Assembly: GCF_024519155.1 (NCBI RefSeq)
Contig: NZ_JANIFJ010000005.1
Location: 124,001 to 188,000 of the forward strand
Length of the DNA stretch: 64,000 nt
DNA from: Mangrovibrevibacter kandeliae
Lineage (GTDB): Bacteria > Pseudomonadota > Alphaproteobacteria > Rhizobiales > Rhizobiaceae
Direction: 5' to 3'
In this document: positions 18,104 through 26,588 of the stretch, piece by piece
How positions within the stretch are numbered: position 1 is the first letter of the stretch
Layout: each line of letters starts with the position of its first letter
Made by a program: the position numbers and the translations under genes
The notes under the pieces: model-generated
Seen by the model: only the letters and a program-made list of their open reading frames with translations
Told to the model about the DNA's origin: nothing
Database searches by the model: none

Positions 18104-18475
18104 TCATGTCGGCGTAAGGATGCCGTCCTCCATCGCCCGGATGAACATGCCCGCGTCGGCCGCCTGAGGCTGCAATTGCGAGGCTCTGATTTCCTACAGC
18201 ATCTGCCGGGCATGGTCCGGCGCAACAGCAGCGGCGGCTCGCGCGGCGTTCAGCTTCACCTGCCAGTTGGAATGATCGAACAGCGTCAGAAATGCCGTGC
18301 GCTGGTCGCCAGGTCTTCCCTTCAACTCGGCTTCGACCGCGATCAGGATATCGCAGAGCCTGTTGAAGGTGCCTATCTTGTCGACCATGATGGCGTCGTG
18401 TCGCTTTACGCCGGCATCCACATAGATCGCGAGGATCTCCTCGACGCTCAGATTGGTCAGGCTCGGGACTTTCAT
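18104..18475 (-). pseudogene. DUF2019-like gene interrupted by a single amber codon
   Basis: From the ATG at 18475 (MKVPSLTNLSVEEIL) the frame runs 93 codons to TAG at 18196-18194. It then continues without shift for 30 codons (EIRASQLQPQAADAG, then MEDGILTPT) to TGA at 18104. The read-through product would be 123 residues plus stop, exactly the size of its two intact neighbours, and the tail matches their C-termini. The family core is present (FNRLCDILIAVEAELKGRPGDQR, LFDHSNWQVKLNAA). One substitution explains the loss. Alternatives are amber suppression or a functional 93-residue product. Confidence 0.8.
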
Positions 18476-18627
18476 CGTTCCAGATCTCCCGCGGCTCGCG
18501 AGCATGATTGGTCTACCTATCCGACCTCTAAGCGTGCAGCTACAGGAAGGCGCTCCCATCAGATGCGTCTACAACGTCGTGATGGGTGCAGCTTCGACAG
18601 ACTCGCCCATTCAAGCCTTAGCGTTGA

Positions 18628-18999
18628 TCAAGTTGGGACGAAGATCTTCTTGTCGAGAGCGCGGAGCCGCATTCCGGCCTCAAGTCCCGTACTTGGCAGC
18701 CGCCAACTGGCGATCTCCTCGATCTTGCGGCGGGCATCCTCTGGAAACAGTGCAAGCGTCGCCGTGGCGGCGTTCAGCTGTACCTGCACATTGGGGTAAT
18801 TGTAGAACTGTCGCAGGAGGCGTCGCAGGTCCCCGGGGCGGCGCTTCAGCTCCGCTTCGACATCGAAGCGGGCGAGGATCGCCCGATTGGCCTTACGATT
18901 TCTCATCTCGTGATCGGCTTTGTCCGGGGCAAGGCCGAGTTCGAGGAAGCGGGCGACGAGATCGTCGTCGGAGACAGCTTCGAGATCGATCGGCGCCAT
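18628..18999 (-). CDS. DUF2019-like putative immunity protein (copy 2)
   Basis: A 123-residue all-helical protein. It starts MAPIDLEAVSDDDLVARFLEL, with a strong GGAGGAGAG upstream that fixes this start over the longer frame. The core is ILARFDVEAELKRRPGDLRR, then NVQVQLNAATATLALFPEDA (HEAT-like), ending LRALDKKIFVPT. This matches the DUF2019 family pattern I know from rhizobial genomes. It lies 50 bases after copy 1 and downstream of the nuclease toxin candidate, so an immunity role is inferred from context rather than shown by a catalytic motif. Confidence 0.8.
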   Translation of the reverse strand: MAPIDLEAVSDDDLVARFLELGLAPDKADHEMRNRKANRAILARFDVEAELKRRPGDLRRLLRQFYNYPNVQVQLNAATATLALFPEDARRKIEEIASWRLPSTGLEAGMRLRALDKKIFVPT

Positions 19000-19049
19000 C
19001 TCAATCTCTCCTCCGCCGAGGCGTGATTTGTGCTGGTGTGCTACAGCCA

Positions 19050-19421
19050 CTAGGTCGGCACCCAGCCGCGTTTATCGAGCGCGCTCAAAAGCGTGCGCGC
19101 TTCAAGCGCGACAAGACCAACTTCCCACCGGGAGAGATATTCGATTTTCTGCCGCGCCTCTTCAGGAAAATGAAAGAGGGTAGAACTTGCAGCGTTCAGT
19201 TGGACCTGGCTGCTTGGGTGATCATAAAGATCGCGCAGCATGCGCCGCTGATCACCATCGCGGCATTTAAGCTCATCGCGAATTTCAAAGCGTCGTCGGA
19301 CGGCTCTGTTGATTTTCGACTGCTCAAGAAGACGTTCTGCTCGCTCTTGCTGCAAGCTCACCTCGACGAACTCGGCGACCAGCTCCTGTAAAGTCAAAGA
19401 TATGAGCGGCTGGGTCGTCAT
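19050..19421 (-). CDS. DUF2019-like putative immunity protein (copy 1)
   Basis: A 123-residue paralogue of the downstream copies: LTLQELVAEFVEV, then FEIRDELKCRDGDQRR, LYDHPSSQVQLNAA and SALDKRGWVPT. Its ATG overlaps the stop codon of the toxin candidate by four bases (ATGA at 19421-19418), so the two are translationally coupled, as expected for a cognate toxin-immunity pair. The three copies differ considerably at the protein level while keeping exact length, suggesting diversified binding faces. Function is inferred. Confidence 0.82.
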   Translation of the reverse strand: MTTQPLISLTLQELVAEFVEVSLQQERAERLLEQSKINRAVRRRFEIRDELKCRDGDQRRMLRDLYDHPSSQVQLNAASSTLFHFPEEARQKIEYLSRWEVGLVALEARTLLSALDKRGWVPT

Positions 19422-20239
19422 GGCTTTAGTATTCCCATATCAAGGAGTCCTATCAGACCGATCTTCGTTCGCTCATCCCATGATTTTCCGAGGAGATAGC
19501 GCCTAGGAGACATCCCGCCGTAGGCATCACTTGGAGTCTCATACCACGAGTTCAGCTCCCAATGCTTTGCGCGCGGGATCCGCGCGAGGTTTTCCGGGCC
19601 CTCCATCATCGACATCGGGCTTCCATCGGCTTCTGCCGGTGCCTTCTCGGCGATATGGTGGATGTCGTGGCCTTCGGCCTTGCCCTGCGCCGCGGCCTCT
19701 TGCAGCTCGGCCAGGGTCTTCGGCGGATCGAAGTAGCTCTCGATGAGCGGATAGTAGTGGTAGAGCCAGTGGACGGCCTCCGCAGTCGTCAGCGCCGCGC
19801 CGAGCGGTCCCGCCGCGCCGCGCAGGATGGCCTTGGTTGCAAAGCGGATCATGCCGCGGACAACGGCGATGCGCAGCTTCTCCCGGATCGGACGCTCGGT
19901 CGGAATTTCCGGCGGCGGCTCGTCGAGGGGCGGCCCGCCATTGTGCCCCGGGCCGGGCCGCGGCAGGTTCAGGCGCCGCTGCTTCGGCGGGGTTTTCGGA
20001 GCGCCGTCCTCCGGGCCGGGAATGTCGACCTCGAGGACCGCCTCCCGCCAGCGGCCGGAGACGTCGCCGCTGCCCTTTGGATGGCGCGGCTGGTTCGGAT
20101 CGAAGTTCGCCTTGACGGCGCCGACCCGCCACAGCGCCAGGCCGAGACGGACGGCCGTGATCCGTACGCGCAGCGCTGCCAGCCCATGCCGGGCGGCGCG
20201 CGCCGAGATCTCGACCTCCGCCTGCCGCTGTCCCGCCAT
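19418..20239 (-). CDS. Putative HNH-like nuclease toxin with phage-type N-terminus
   Basis: A 273-residue protein. The N-terminus carries FDPNQPRHPKG (residues 46-56), a motif common in alphaproteobacterial phage-head and toxin proteins, and GPGHNGGPPLDEPPP (about 96-110), a Pro-rich linker seen before nuclease domains in this group. A hydrophobic patch lies at about 130-165. The C-terminus resembles a treble-clef HNH toxin: GHDIHHIAE (His194/195), ENLARIP (Asn217) and AKHWELN (His226), then SPRRYLLGKSWDERTK. No secretion signal, RHS or VgrG domain is present, so delivery is unclear; it could act inside the cell or ride on another apparatus. ATG 20239 has a G-run 6 bases upstream; ATG 20245 is the alternative. 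Confidence 0.7.
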   Translation of the reverse strand: MAGQRQAEVEISARAARHGLAALRVRITAVRLGLALWRVGAVKANFDPNQPRHPKGSGDVSGRWREAVLEVDIPGPEDGAPKTPPKQRRLNLPRPGPGHNGGPPLDEPPPEIPTERPIREKLRIAVVRGMIRFATKAILRGAAGPLGAALTTAEAVHWLYHYYPLIESYFDPPKTLAELQEAAAQGKAEGHDIHHIAEKAPAEADGSPMSMMEGPENLARIPRAKHWELNSWYETPSDAYGGMSPRRYLLGKSWDERTKIGLIGLLDMGILKP

Positions 20240-20396
20240 GCGCATCCCCCCGAACCACGACCGTGAGGGTACGGGCGGCTCAGACGGCGGGGATCAGTTG
20301 AGGTCCAGGATCAGATCAGGAGGACTGGCTGCGCGAGCGAGCCGCTCGAACAGCTGCGGGAGCTCGTGGCCGGGCAGTCCGGCAGCGAGGCGCCGC

Positions 20397-20660
20397 TCAG
20401 GCGTCGGCGGGAATGCCGGGATCGGTGCCGACCGGCGTGCCCGCCGCCGGGCGGTGGATCTTCGCTCCAGCCTCGACCACCAGCGGGTGGATGCCGTCGG
20501 TCTCGCCGGCATCGAGCCGCTTGAACAGCTGACCGCGCATGCGCGGCTCCCAGAAGCTGTTGATGTGGTCGGCGACGCCCGCCACCTGCTCGGCCTTCGG
20601 CTGCGACTGAAAGAAGGTCGCGATCTGGTTGGCCATCGTGATCAGCTTGTCATGCTGCAT
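20397..20660 (-). CDS. fdsD: NAD-dependent formate dehydrogenase delta subunit
   Basis: An 87-residue protein starting MQHDKLITMANQIATFF, with FWEPRMRGQL in the middle; both are typical of FdsD. The delta subunit is a small accessory chain of the soluble FdsABGD formate dehydrogenase, needed for maturation or stability. GGAGGAG precedes the ATG. It overlaps the end of fdhD by 11 bases and is the last gene of the fds operon. Downstream (20240-20396) another frame stays open and ends ARAASPPDLILDLN, with no start of its own. Confidence 0.9.
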   Translation of the reverse strand: MQHDKLITMANQIATFFQSQPKAEQVAGVADHINSFWEPRMRGQLFKRLDAGETDGIHPLVVEAGAKIHRPAAGTPVGTDPGIPADA

Positions 20661-21495
20661 CGCTGTTCTCCTCCGCGCGGTGCACGAGCGCGTCCGCCGC
20701 CCCGGCAATCCGCCCGTAACCGGTGAAAATCTCGAACTCCTCGCCGCGCAGGACGGCGACGAGGCTGACGTTGGCGCGCTCGGCCTCGGCGACGGCGAGC
20801 GCGGTCGGCACCGACACGGCGGCGATCAGCGGCACGCCCATGAAGGCCGCCTTCTGGATCAGCTCGACCGAGACGCGGCTGGTGATGGTGACGAAGCCCG
20901 ACGCGCCGTCGATGCCGCCGGCCGCGAGATGCCCGGCCACCTTGTCCAGCGCGTTGTGGCGGCCGACGTCCTCGCGCGTCACGACGAGCCCCTGCCCTGC
21001 CGTATGGAAGGCCGCGGCATGAACGGCACGCGTGCGCTGGCCGAGGCCCTGCGCCCGCGCCATCGCCGCCATTGCCGCCGTCAGGTCCGCCGGCGTCACC
21101 ACCAGCCCGTCATCGACACGCGGCAGCGGGCGCTGGGCGAGTTCGAGCGACTCGACCCCGCAGAGGCCGCAGCCCACCGGCCCGGTCATCTGCCGCCGCC
21201 GCGCGACGTAGGAGGCCGAGCGCGCCTCGTTCAGCCACAGGCGGCAGTCGATGCCGGCCTCGCCCGCCTCGATCTCCAGCCGCTCGATCTCGCCCGGACG
21301 CTCGACGATGCGCTCGTTGAGGGCGAGGCCAAGGGCGAGTTCGCCCAAATGCTCGGGCGTTGCCATCATCACGGCATGCGAGGATCCGTTGACGGAGATC
21401 GCCACCGCGGTTTCGGCCGGGATCGCGCGCTCCCGACGCACGAACGCCCCGCCCGAAAAGGCGAGGCTCGTGGTGCCAACCGCGACGTCGGTCAT
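20650..21495 (-). CDS. fdhD: Formate dehydrogenase accessory sulfurtransferase FdhD
   Basis: A 281-residue protein. FdhD moves sulfur from IscS to the bis-MGD molybdenum cofactor before insertion into formate dehydrogenase. The conserved cysteine loop is GPVGCGLCGVESL, and VVTREDVGRHNALDK and ITSRVSVELIQKAAF are family signatures. MTDVAVGTTSL is chosen as start; the longer frame to 21537 adds an unlikely leader. It sits between fdsA and fdsD, the usual fdsGBACD order, where it is also called fdsC. Confidence 0.92.
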   Translation of the reverse strand: MTDVAVGTTSLAFSGGAFVRRERAIPAETAVAISVNGSSHAVMMATPEHLGELALGLALNERIVERPGEIERLEIEAGEAGIDCRLWLNEARSASYVARRRQMTGPVGCGLCGVESLELAQRPLPRVDDGLVVTPADLTAAMAAMARAQGLGQRTRAVHAAAFHTAGQGLVVTREDVGRHNALDKVAGHLAAGGIDGASGFVTITSRVSVELIQKAAFMGVPLIAAVSVPTALAVAEAERANVSLVAVLRGEEFEIFTGYGRIAGAADALVHRAEENSDAA

Positions 21496-21562
21496 GCGAG
21501 AGCTCCGGCGAACCGCGTCGTGTCCTGCTGCAGGCAAACCAGCCTTGGCACCGTCGACCCGC

Positions 21563-24409
21563 CTACTCCGCCGCTTCGGCCGGAACGATCCGCCGGCTCT
21601 CGTCCGAGAACTCGCGATACTCCTCCTGCCAGTCCGTCGGACCGTTGGAGGGCGAGATCTGCACCGCCGTCACCTTGTATTCCGGGCAGTTGGTCGCCCA
21701 GTCGGAAAAATCGGTGGTGACGACGTTGGCGTTGGTCATCGGATGGTGGAAGGTCGTGTAGACGACGCCCGGCGCGACGCGATCGGTGATCTTGGCCCGC
21801 AGCGAGATCGACCCGGCGCGGCTTTCGAGCTTCACCCAGTCGCGCTCGCGCACGCCGCGCTGTTCGGCGTCGTGCGGGTGGATCTCCAGGACGTCCTCGT
21901 CATGCCACACGACGTTCGCCGTGCGCCGCGTCTGCGCCCCGACATTGTACTGCGACAGGATCCGGCCGGTGGTGAGGAGCAGCGGGAAGCGCGGGCCGGT
22001 GCGCTCGTCCGTCGCCACGTATTCGGTGATGACGAACTTGCCCTTGCCGCGCATGAACTCCTCGACATGCATGATCGGGGAGCCCTCGGGATGCGCGTCG
22101 TTGCAGGGCCACTGCACCGAGCCCTTCTCTTCCAGGAGGTCGTAGGAGACGTTGGCGAAGGACGGCGTCGTCGCCGCGATCTCGCCCATGATCTCCGAGG
22201 GATGAGCGTAGTTCATGTCCATGCCCATCCCCCGGGCGAGGAGCTGGGTGATCTCCCAGTCGGCGTAGCCGTTCTTCGGCCGCATCACCTTGCGCACGCG
22301 GTTGATGCGCCGCTCGGCATTGGTGAAGGTCCCGTCCTTCTCGAGGAAGGTCGAGCCCGGGAGGAAGACATGGGCGTAGTTCGCCGTCTCGTTCAGGAAC
22401 AGGTCGTGGACGATCAGGCACTCCATCGCCTCGAGACCGGCCGAGACGTGGCGGGTGTCGGGATCGGACTGCAGGATGTCCTCGCCTTGGACGTAGAGGC
22501 CCTTGAAGGTCCCCTCGACCGCGGCGTCGAACATGTTCGGGATGCGCAGGCCCGGCTCCTTGTCGAGCTCGACGCCCCACAGGCTCTCGAAGCTCTCGCG
22601 CACCGCGTCGGTGGCGACGTGGCGATAGCCCGGCAGCTCGTGCGGGAACGAGCCCATGTCGCAGGAGCCCTGCACGTTGTTCTGGCCGCGCAGAGGGTTC
22701 ACGCCGACGCCGGGACGGCCGATGTTGCCGGTCGCCATCGCCAGGTTGGCGATGCCCATCACCGCCGTAGAGCCCTGGCTGTGCTCGGTGACGCCGAGGC
22801 CGTAATAGATCGCGCCGTTGCCGCCGGTGGCGTAGAGCCGCGCGGCGCCGCGGATGTCGGCAGCCTTGACGCCCGTGACCGCCTCGACGGCCTCCGGCGA
22901 ATGCTCGGGCCGGGCCACGAACTCGGCCCAGTCCTGGAAGTCGTCCCAGTCGCAGCGTTCGCGCACGAAGGCCTCGTCGACGAGGCCCTCGATGACGATG
23001 GTGTGCGCCAGCGCGGTCAGCATCGCGACGTTGGTGCCGGGCTTCAGCGGCAGGTGGAAATCGGCCGAAACGTGCGGCGAGCGGACGATGTCGGTGCGGC
23101 GCGGGTCGATGACGATCAGCCGCGCGCCCTCGCGCAGCCGCTTCTTCATGCGCGAGCCGAAGACCGGATGGCCGTCGGTCGGGTTGGCGCCGATGATCAG
23201 GATGACGTCCGAGGCCTCGACGGAGTCGAAGTCCTGCGTGCCGGCCGACGTGCCGAAGGTGGTCTTCAGGCCGTAGCCGGTCGGCGAGTGGCAGACGCGG
23301 GCGCAGGTGTCGATGTTGTTGTTGCCGAAGCCGGCGCGGACCATCTTCTGGACGAGGTAGACCTCCTCGTTGGTGCAGCGCGAGGAGGAGATCGCGCCGA
23401 CTGCGCTGCGGCCGTACTTCGCCTGGATGCCCTTCAGCTTGTCGGCGGCAAAGCCGATCGCCTCGTCCCAGGAGACCTCCCGCCACGGCTCGTGGATCGT
23501 GTCGCGGATCATCGGGTTGAGGATGCGCTCGGCATGGGTGGCATAGCCGATGGCGAAACGACCCTTGACGCAGGAGTGGCCGCGATTGGCCTTGCCGTCC
23601 TTGTAGGGCACCATGCGCACGATCTCCTCGCCGCGCATCTCCGCCTTGAAGGAGCAGCCGACGCCGCAATAGGCGCAGGTGGTGACGACCGAGTGCTCGG
23701 GCGTGCCGATCTCGATCACCGACTTCTCCTCCAGCGTCGCCGTCGGGCAGGCCTGCACGCAGGCGCCGCAGGAGACGCACTCGGAGGAGAGGAAGTTGTC
23801 CGAGCCGAAGCCGGCCGAGATCATCGAATCGAAGCCGCGGCCGTCCACGGTCAGCGCGAAGGTGCCCTGCACCTCCTCGCAGGCCCGCACGCAGCGCGAG
23901 CAGACGATGCACTTCGACGGGTCGAACTGGAAGTACGGGTTCGACTGGTCCTTGTCCTGGCCGAGATGGTTGGCGCCATCATAGCCGTAGCGCACGTCGC
24001 GCAGGCCGACCGCGCCGGCCATGTCCTGCAGCTCGCAGTCGCCGTTTGCCGCACAGGTCAGGCAGTCGAGCGGGTGGTCGGAGATGTAGAGCTCCATCAC
24101 CCCCTTGCGGATGCGCTTCAGCCGCTCGGTCTGGGTCGACACCTTCATCCCCGGCGCGACCGGCGTCGTGCAGGAGGCCGGGGTGCCGTTGCGGCCCTCG
24201 ACCTCGACGACGCAGAGCCGGCAGGAGCCGAAGGCGTTCAGCATGTCGGTGGCGCAGAGCTTCGGCACCTCGATGCCCGCCTCCATCGCCGCCCGCATGA
24301 TCGAGGCGCCCTCCGGCACGGTGACGTCGCGCCCGTCGACGCTGAGCGTGACGGTCGTCTCGGTCTTCGGCTTCGGGGTGCCGTAGTCGATTTCTTCGAT
24401 GAGGCTCAT
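21563..24409 (-). CDS. fdsA: NAD-dependent formate dehydrogenase alpha subunit (molybdenum)
   Basis: A 948-residue catalytic subunit oxidising formate to CO2. The N-terminal 2Fe-2S domain (CATDMLNAFGSCRLC) and a His-Cys cluster motif (DCLTCAANGDCELQ) are followed by two 4Fe-4S ferredoxin motifs (CIVCSRCVRAC, CVSCGACVQAC), then CAYCGVGC for the next cluster. The Mo-bis-MGD domain includes RVCHSPT around residue 373, where the metal ligand is cysteine, not selenocysteine. The C-terminal molybdopterin-binding domain is complete. There is no Tat signal, in line with a cytoplasmic enzyme. GGGAGGA lies before the ATG. Electrons pass through FdsB and FdsG to NAD+. Confidence 0.95.
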   Translation of the reverse strand: MSLIEEIDYGTPKPKTETTVTLSVDGRDVTVPEGASIMRAAMEAGIEVPKLCATDMLNAFGSCRLCVVEVEGRNGTPASCTTPVAPGMKVSTQTERLKRIRKGVMELYISDHPLDCLTCAANGDCELQDMAGAVGLRDVRYGYDGANHLGQDKDQSNPYFQFDPSKCIVCSRCVRACEEVQGTFALTVDGRGFDSMISAGFGSDNFLSSECVSCGACVQACPTATLEEKSVIEIGTPEHSVVTTCAYCGVGCSFKAEMRGEEIVRMVPYKDGKANRGHSCVKGRFAIGYATHAERILNPMIRDTIHEPWREVSWDEAIGFAADKLKGIQAKYGRSAVGAISSSRCTNEEVYLVQKMVRAGFGNNNIDTCARVCHSPTGYGLKTTFGTSAGTQDFDSVEASDVILIIGANPTDGHPVFGSRMKKRLREGARLIVIDPRRTDIVRSPHVSADFHLPLKPGTNVAMLTALAHTIVIEGLVDEAFVRERCDWDDFQDWAEFVARPEHSPEAVEAVTGVKAADIRGAARLYATGGNGAIYYGLGVTEHSQGSTAVMGIANLAMATGNIGRPGVGVNPLRGQNNVQGSCDMGSFPHELPGYRHVATDAVRESFESLWGVELDKEPGLRIPNMFDAAVEGTFKGLYVQGEDILQSDPDTRHVSAGLEAMECLIVHDLFLNETANYAHVFLPGSTFLEKDGTFTNAERRINRVRKVMRPKNGYADWEITQLLARGMGMDMNYAHPSEIMGEIAATTPSFANVSYDLLEEKGSVQWPCNDAHPEGSPIMHVEEFMRGKGKFVITEYVATDERTGPRFPLLLTTGRILSQYNVGAQTRRTANVVWHDEDVLEIHPHDAEQRGVRERDWVKLESRAGSISLRAKITDRVAPGVVYTTFHHPMTNANVVTTDFSDWATNCPEYKVTAVQISPSNGPTDWQEEYREFSDESRRIVPAEAAE

Positions 24410-24475
24410 GGGTCGGTCCTCCCTATGCCGCCGCCACAGAGGCGCAGCAGACATGCTTCTTGTTGACGCCGCGGC

Positions 24476-26029
24476 TCATTCCGCCGCTTCGCGCATCGGC
24501 GCAGGCTCGAAGTCCTCGCGGAAGTGCTCGAGCGCGCTCATCACCGGATAAGGGGTGAAGCCGCCGAGCGCGCAGAGCGAGCCGAACTTCATCGTGTTGC
24601 AGAGATCCTCGACCAGCGTCAGGCTCGCCTCGACCCGCTCGCCGGCCATCACCTTCTCGAGCGTCTCCCTGCCCCGCACGGCGCCAACCCGGCAGGGCGT
24701 GCACTTGCCGCAGGACTCGACCGCACAGAACTCGAAGGCGAAATGCGCCTGCTTCAGCATGTCGACCGTGTCGTCGAAGACGACGATCCCGGCATGGCCG
24801 ATGAGCCCGCCCTTCGCTGCGAACGCCTCGTAGTCGAAGGGCGTGTCGAACAGGGCGCGCGGGAAGTAGGCGCCCAGCGGCCCGCCGACCTGCACCGCGC
24901 GCACGGGGCGGCCGCTGCGCGTGCCGCCGCCGATCTGATCGACGATCTCGCCGAGCGTCAGGCCGAACGCCGTCTCGTAGAGGCCGGAGTGCTTGACGTT
25001 GCCGGCGATCTGCAGCGGGATCGTGCCGCGCGAGCGACCGACGCCGAACTCCTTGTAGGCCGCGCCACCCTCCGCGAGGATGAAGGGCACCGAGACCAGC
25101 GAGATGACGTTGTTGATCACCGTCGGCTTGCCGAACAGGCCCTGATGGGCCGGCAGCGGCGGCTTGGCGCGAACCTGCCCGCGCTTGCCCTCCAGGCTTT
25201 CCAGGAGCGAGGTCTCCTCGCCGCAGACATAGGCGCCGGCGCCGACGCGCACCTCCATGTCGAAGGCATGGGCCGAGCCGAGCACCGTCGCACCGAGGAC
25301 GCCCTCCTTGCGCGCGGCCTCGATCGCCGCCTGCATGATCCTGATGGCCTGCGGGTATTCCGAGCGGAGATAGACGAAACCCTTGTCCGCCCCGGTGGCA
25401 ACGCCGGCGATCGCCATGCCCTCGATCAGCGCGAAGGGATCGCCCTCCATGATCATCCGGTCGGCGAAGGTGCCCGAATCGCCCTCGTCGGCATTGGCGA
25501 CGATGTACTTCTTCGCGCCCGGCGCGTCGGCGACGGTCTTCCACTTGATCCCCGTCGGGAAGCCTGCGCCGCCGCGGCCGCGCAATCCCGACTCGGTGAC
25601 TTCGGCAATGATGCCGGCCGGGCCGAGCGCGATCGCCCGCTCCAGCCCCTTCAGGCCGTCATGCGCGCGGTAGTCGCCCAGCGAGAGCGGATCGGTGATG
25701 CCGCAGCGGCGGAAGACGAGCCGCGTCTGCGCCTTGATGAAGGGATGCTCATCCGGCCGGCCGATGTGCTTTTCGTGCTCGGCCCCGTCGAGCAGGCCGG
25801 CTTTCACCAGCGCCTCGACCTCGCCCGGCTCCACCGGCCCATAGCCGATACGCCCGTTCGGTGTCTCGACCTCGACCAGCGGCTCCAGCCACGCCATGCC
25901 GCGCGAGCCGGTCCGCACGATCTCGATCTCGAGCTTGCGCTCGGCGGCGATGCGCGTGAGGTCGTCGGCGATCTCGTCGGCACCGCAGGCGACCGCGAAG
26001 GAATCGAGCGGGATGAAGACGCGGGTCAC
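24476..26029 (-). CDS. fdsB: NAD-dependent formate dehydrogenase beta subunit (FMN/NADH)
   Basis: A 517-residue NuoF-like flavoprotein. An N-terminal thioredoxin-like 2Fe-2S region (about 1-110) lacks most cysteines. The NADH and FMN site is GLRGRGGAGFPTG and NADEGDSGTFADR; the 4Fe-4S ligands are ESCGKCTPCRVG plus a later DLCNTMKFGSLCALGG. It passes electrons from the Fe-S chain to FMN and NAD+. The GTG start at 26029 overlaps the fdsG stop (GTGA), showing translational coupling; the upstream in-frame extension is a shadow of fdsG. Confidence 0.95.
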   Translation of the reverse strand: MTRVFIPLDSFAVACGADEIADDLTRIAAERKLEIEIVRTGSRGMAWLEPLVEVETPNGRIGYGPVEPGEVEALVKAGLLDGAEHEKHIGRPDEHPFIKAQTRLVFRRCGITDPLSLGDYRAHDGLKGLERAIALGPAGIIAEVTESGLRGRGGAGFPTGIKWKTVADAPGAKKYIVANADEGDSGTFADRMIMEGDPFALIEGMAIAGVATGADKGFVYLRSEYPQAIRIMQAAIEAARKEGVLGATVLGSAHAFDMEVRVGAGAYVCGEETSLLESLEGKRGQVRAKPPLPAHQGLFGKPTVINNVISLVSVPFILAEGGAAYKEFGVGRSRGTIPLQIAGNVKHSGLYETAFGLTLGEIVDQIGGGTRSGRPVRAVQVGGPLGAYFPRALFDTPFDYEAFAAKGGLIGHAGIVVFDDTVDMLKQAHFAFEFCAVESCGKCTPCRVGAVRGRETLEKVMAGERVEASLTLVEDLCNTMKFGSLCALGGFTPYPVMSALEHFREDFEPAPMREAAE

Positions 26030-26499
26030 AGCCGTACCTCCTCGACGAGCGCGCTGACCTTGGCCTCGGTCAGCCGGGCGACCAGCCGGCCGTCCAGCAT
26101 TGCCGAGGGGGACGCGGCGCACAGGCCGAGGCAGTAGACCGCCTCCAGGGTCACCTGCCCGTCCGAAGAGGTCTCGCCGAACTTGATCCCGAGCGCATCC
26201 TCGATCGAAGCGGCGATCGCGTCGCCGCCCGCCGCCTGGCACGACTCCGCGCGGCAGACCTTCAGCACGTGCCGCCCGTGCGGCGCCTCATGGAAGTCGT
26301 GGTAGAAGGAGACGACGCCGTAAACCTCGGCCCGCGACAGGTTGAGCCCGCCGGCGATCAGCTGGATCGCCGCCTCGCTCACATGCCCGTAGCGCGCCTG
26401 AAAGGCATGCAGGATCGGCAGCAGCGGTCCTTCGAGATGCTTCAGCTCGTCGATGATCGCGGCGGCGTCTTCGGGATCGAAAGCGTGTGCGTAGCCCAA
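26026..26499 (-). CDS. fdsG: NAD-dependent formate dehydrogenase gamma subunit (2Fe-2S)
   Basis: A 157-residue NuoE-like protein. It has LLPILHAFQARYGHV, a thioredoxin-like fold, and four cluster cysteines in CRAESC and CLGLC. The TTG start at 26499 is preferred because GGGAGG lies 9 bases upstream. The TTG at 26538 would add 13 residues but has no ribosome site. It is the first gene of the operon, 105 bases after the LysR stop, with a T-N11-A dyad between. Confidence 0.92.
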   Translation of the reverse strand: MGYAHAFDPEDAAAIIDELKHLEGPLLPILHAFQARYGHVSEAAIQLIAGGLNLSRAEVYGVVSFYHDFHEAPHGRHVLKVCRAESCQAAGGDAIAASIEDALGIKFGETSSDGQVTLEAVYCLGLCAASPSAMLDGRLVARLTEAKVSALVEEVRL

Positions 26500-26588
26500 C
26501 TGCCGCAACCTCCCACTGCAGTTTTTGAACGTTTCCAAACAGGAGGCGCGCGGACGATGAGAAAATCAAGAGGTACAATCCGTCTCTC

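Noticed and set aside
18119-18196. Selenocysteine or pyrrolysine decoding of the TAG in the third DUF2019 copy
   Set aside because: TAG is not the selenocysteine codon, no pyl genes are visible, and the intact paralogues need no special residue there; a point mutation is simpler.
23270-23300. Selenocysteine in the formate dehydrogenase active site
   Set aside because: The conserved position is an ordinary Cys codon in RVCHSPT and there is no in-frame TGA.
21251-24466. A 1071-codon plus-strand open frame opposite fdsA
   Set aside because: The minus strand encodes a complete FdsA with all cofactor motifs; the opposite frame has no recognisable fold and is a GC-rich shadow.
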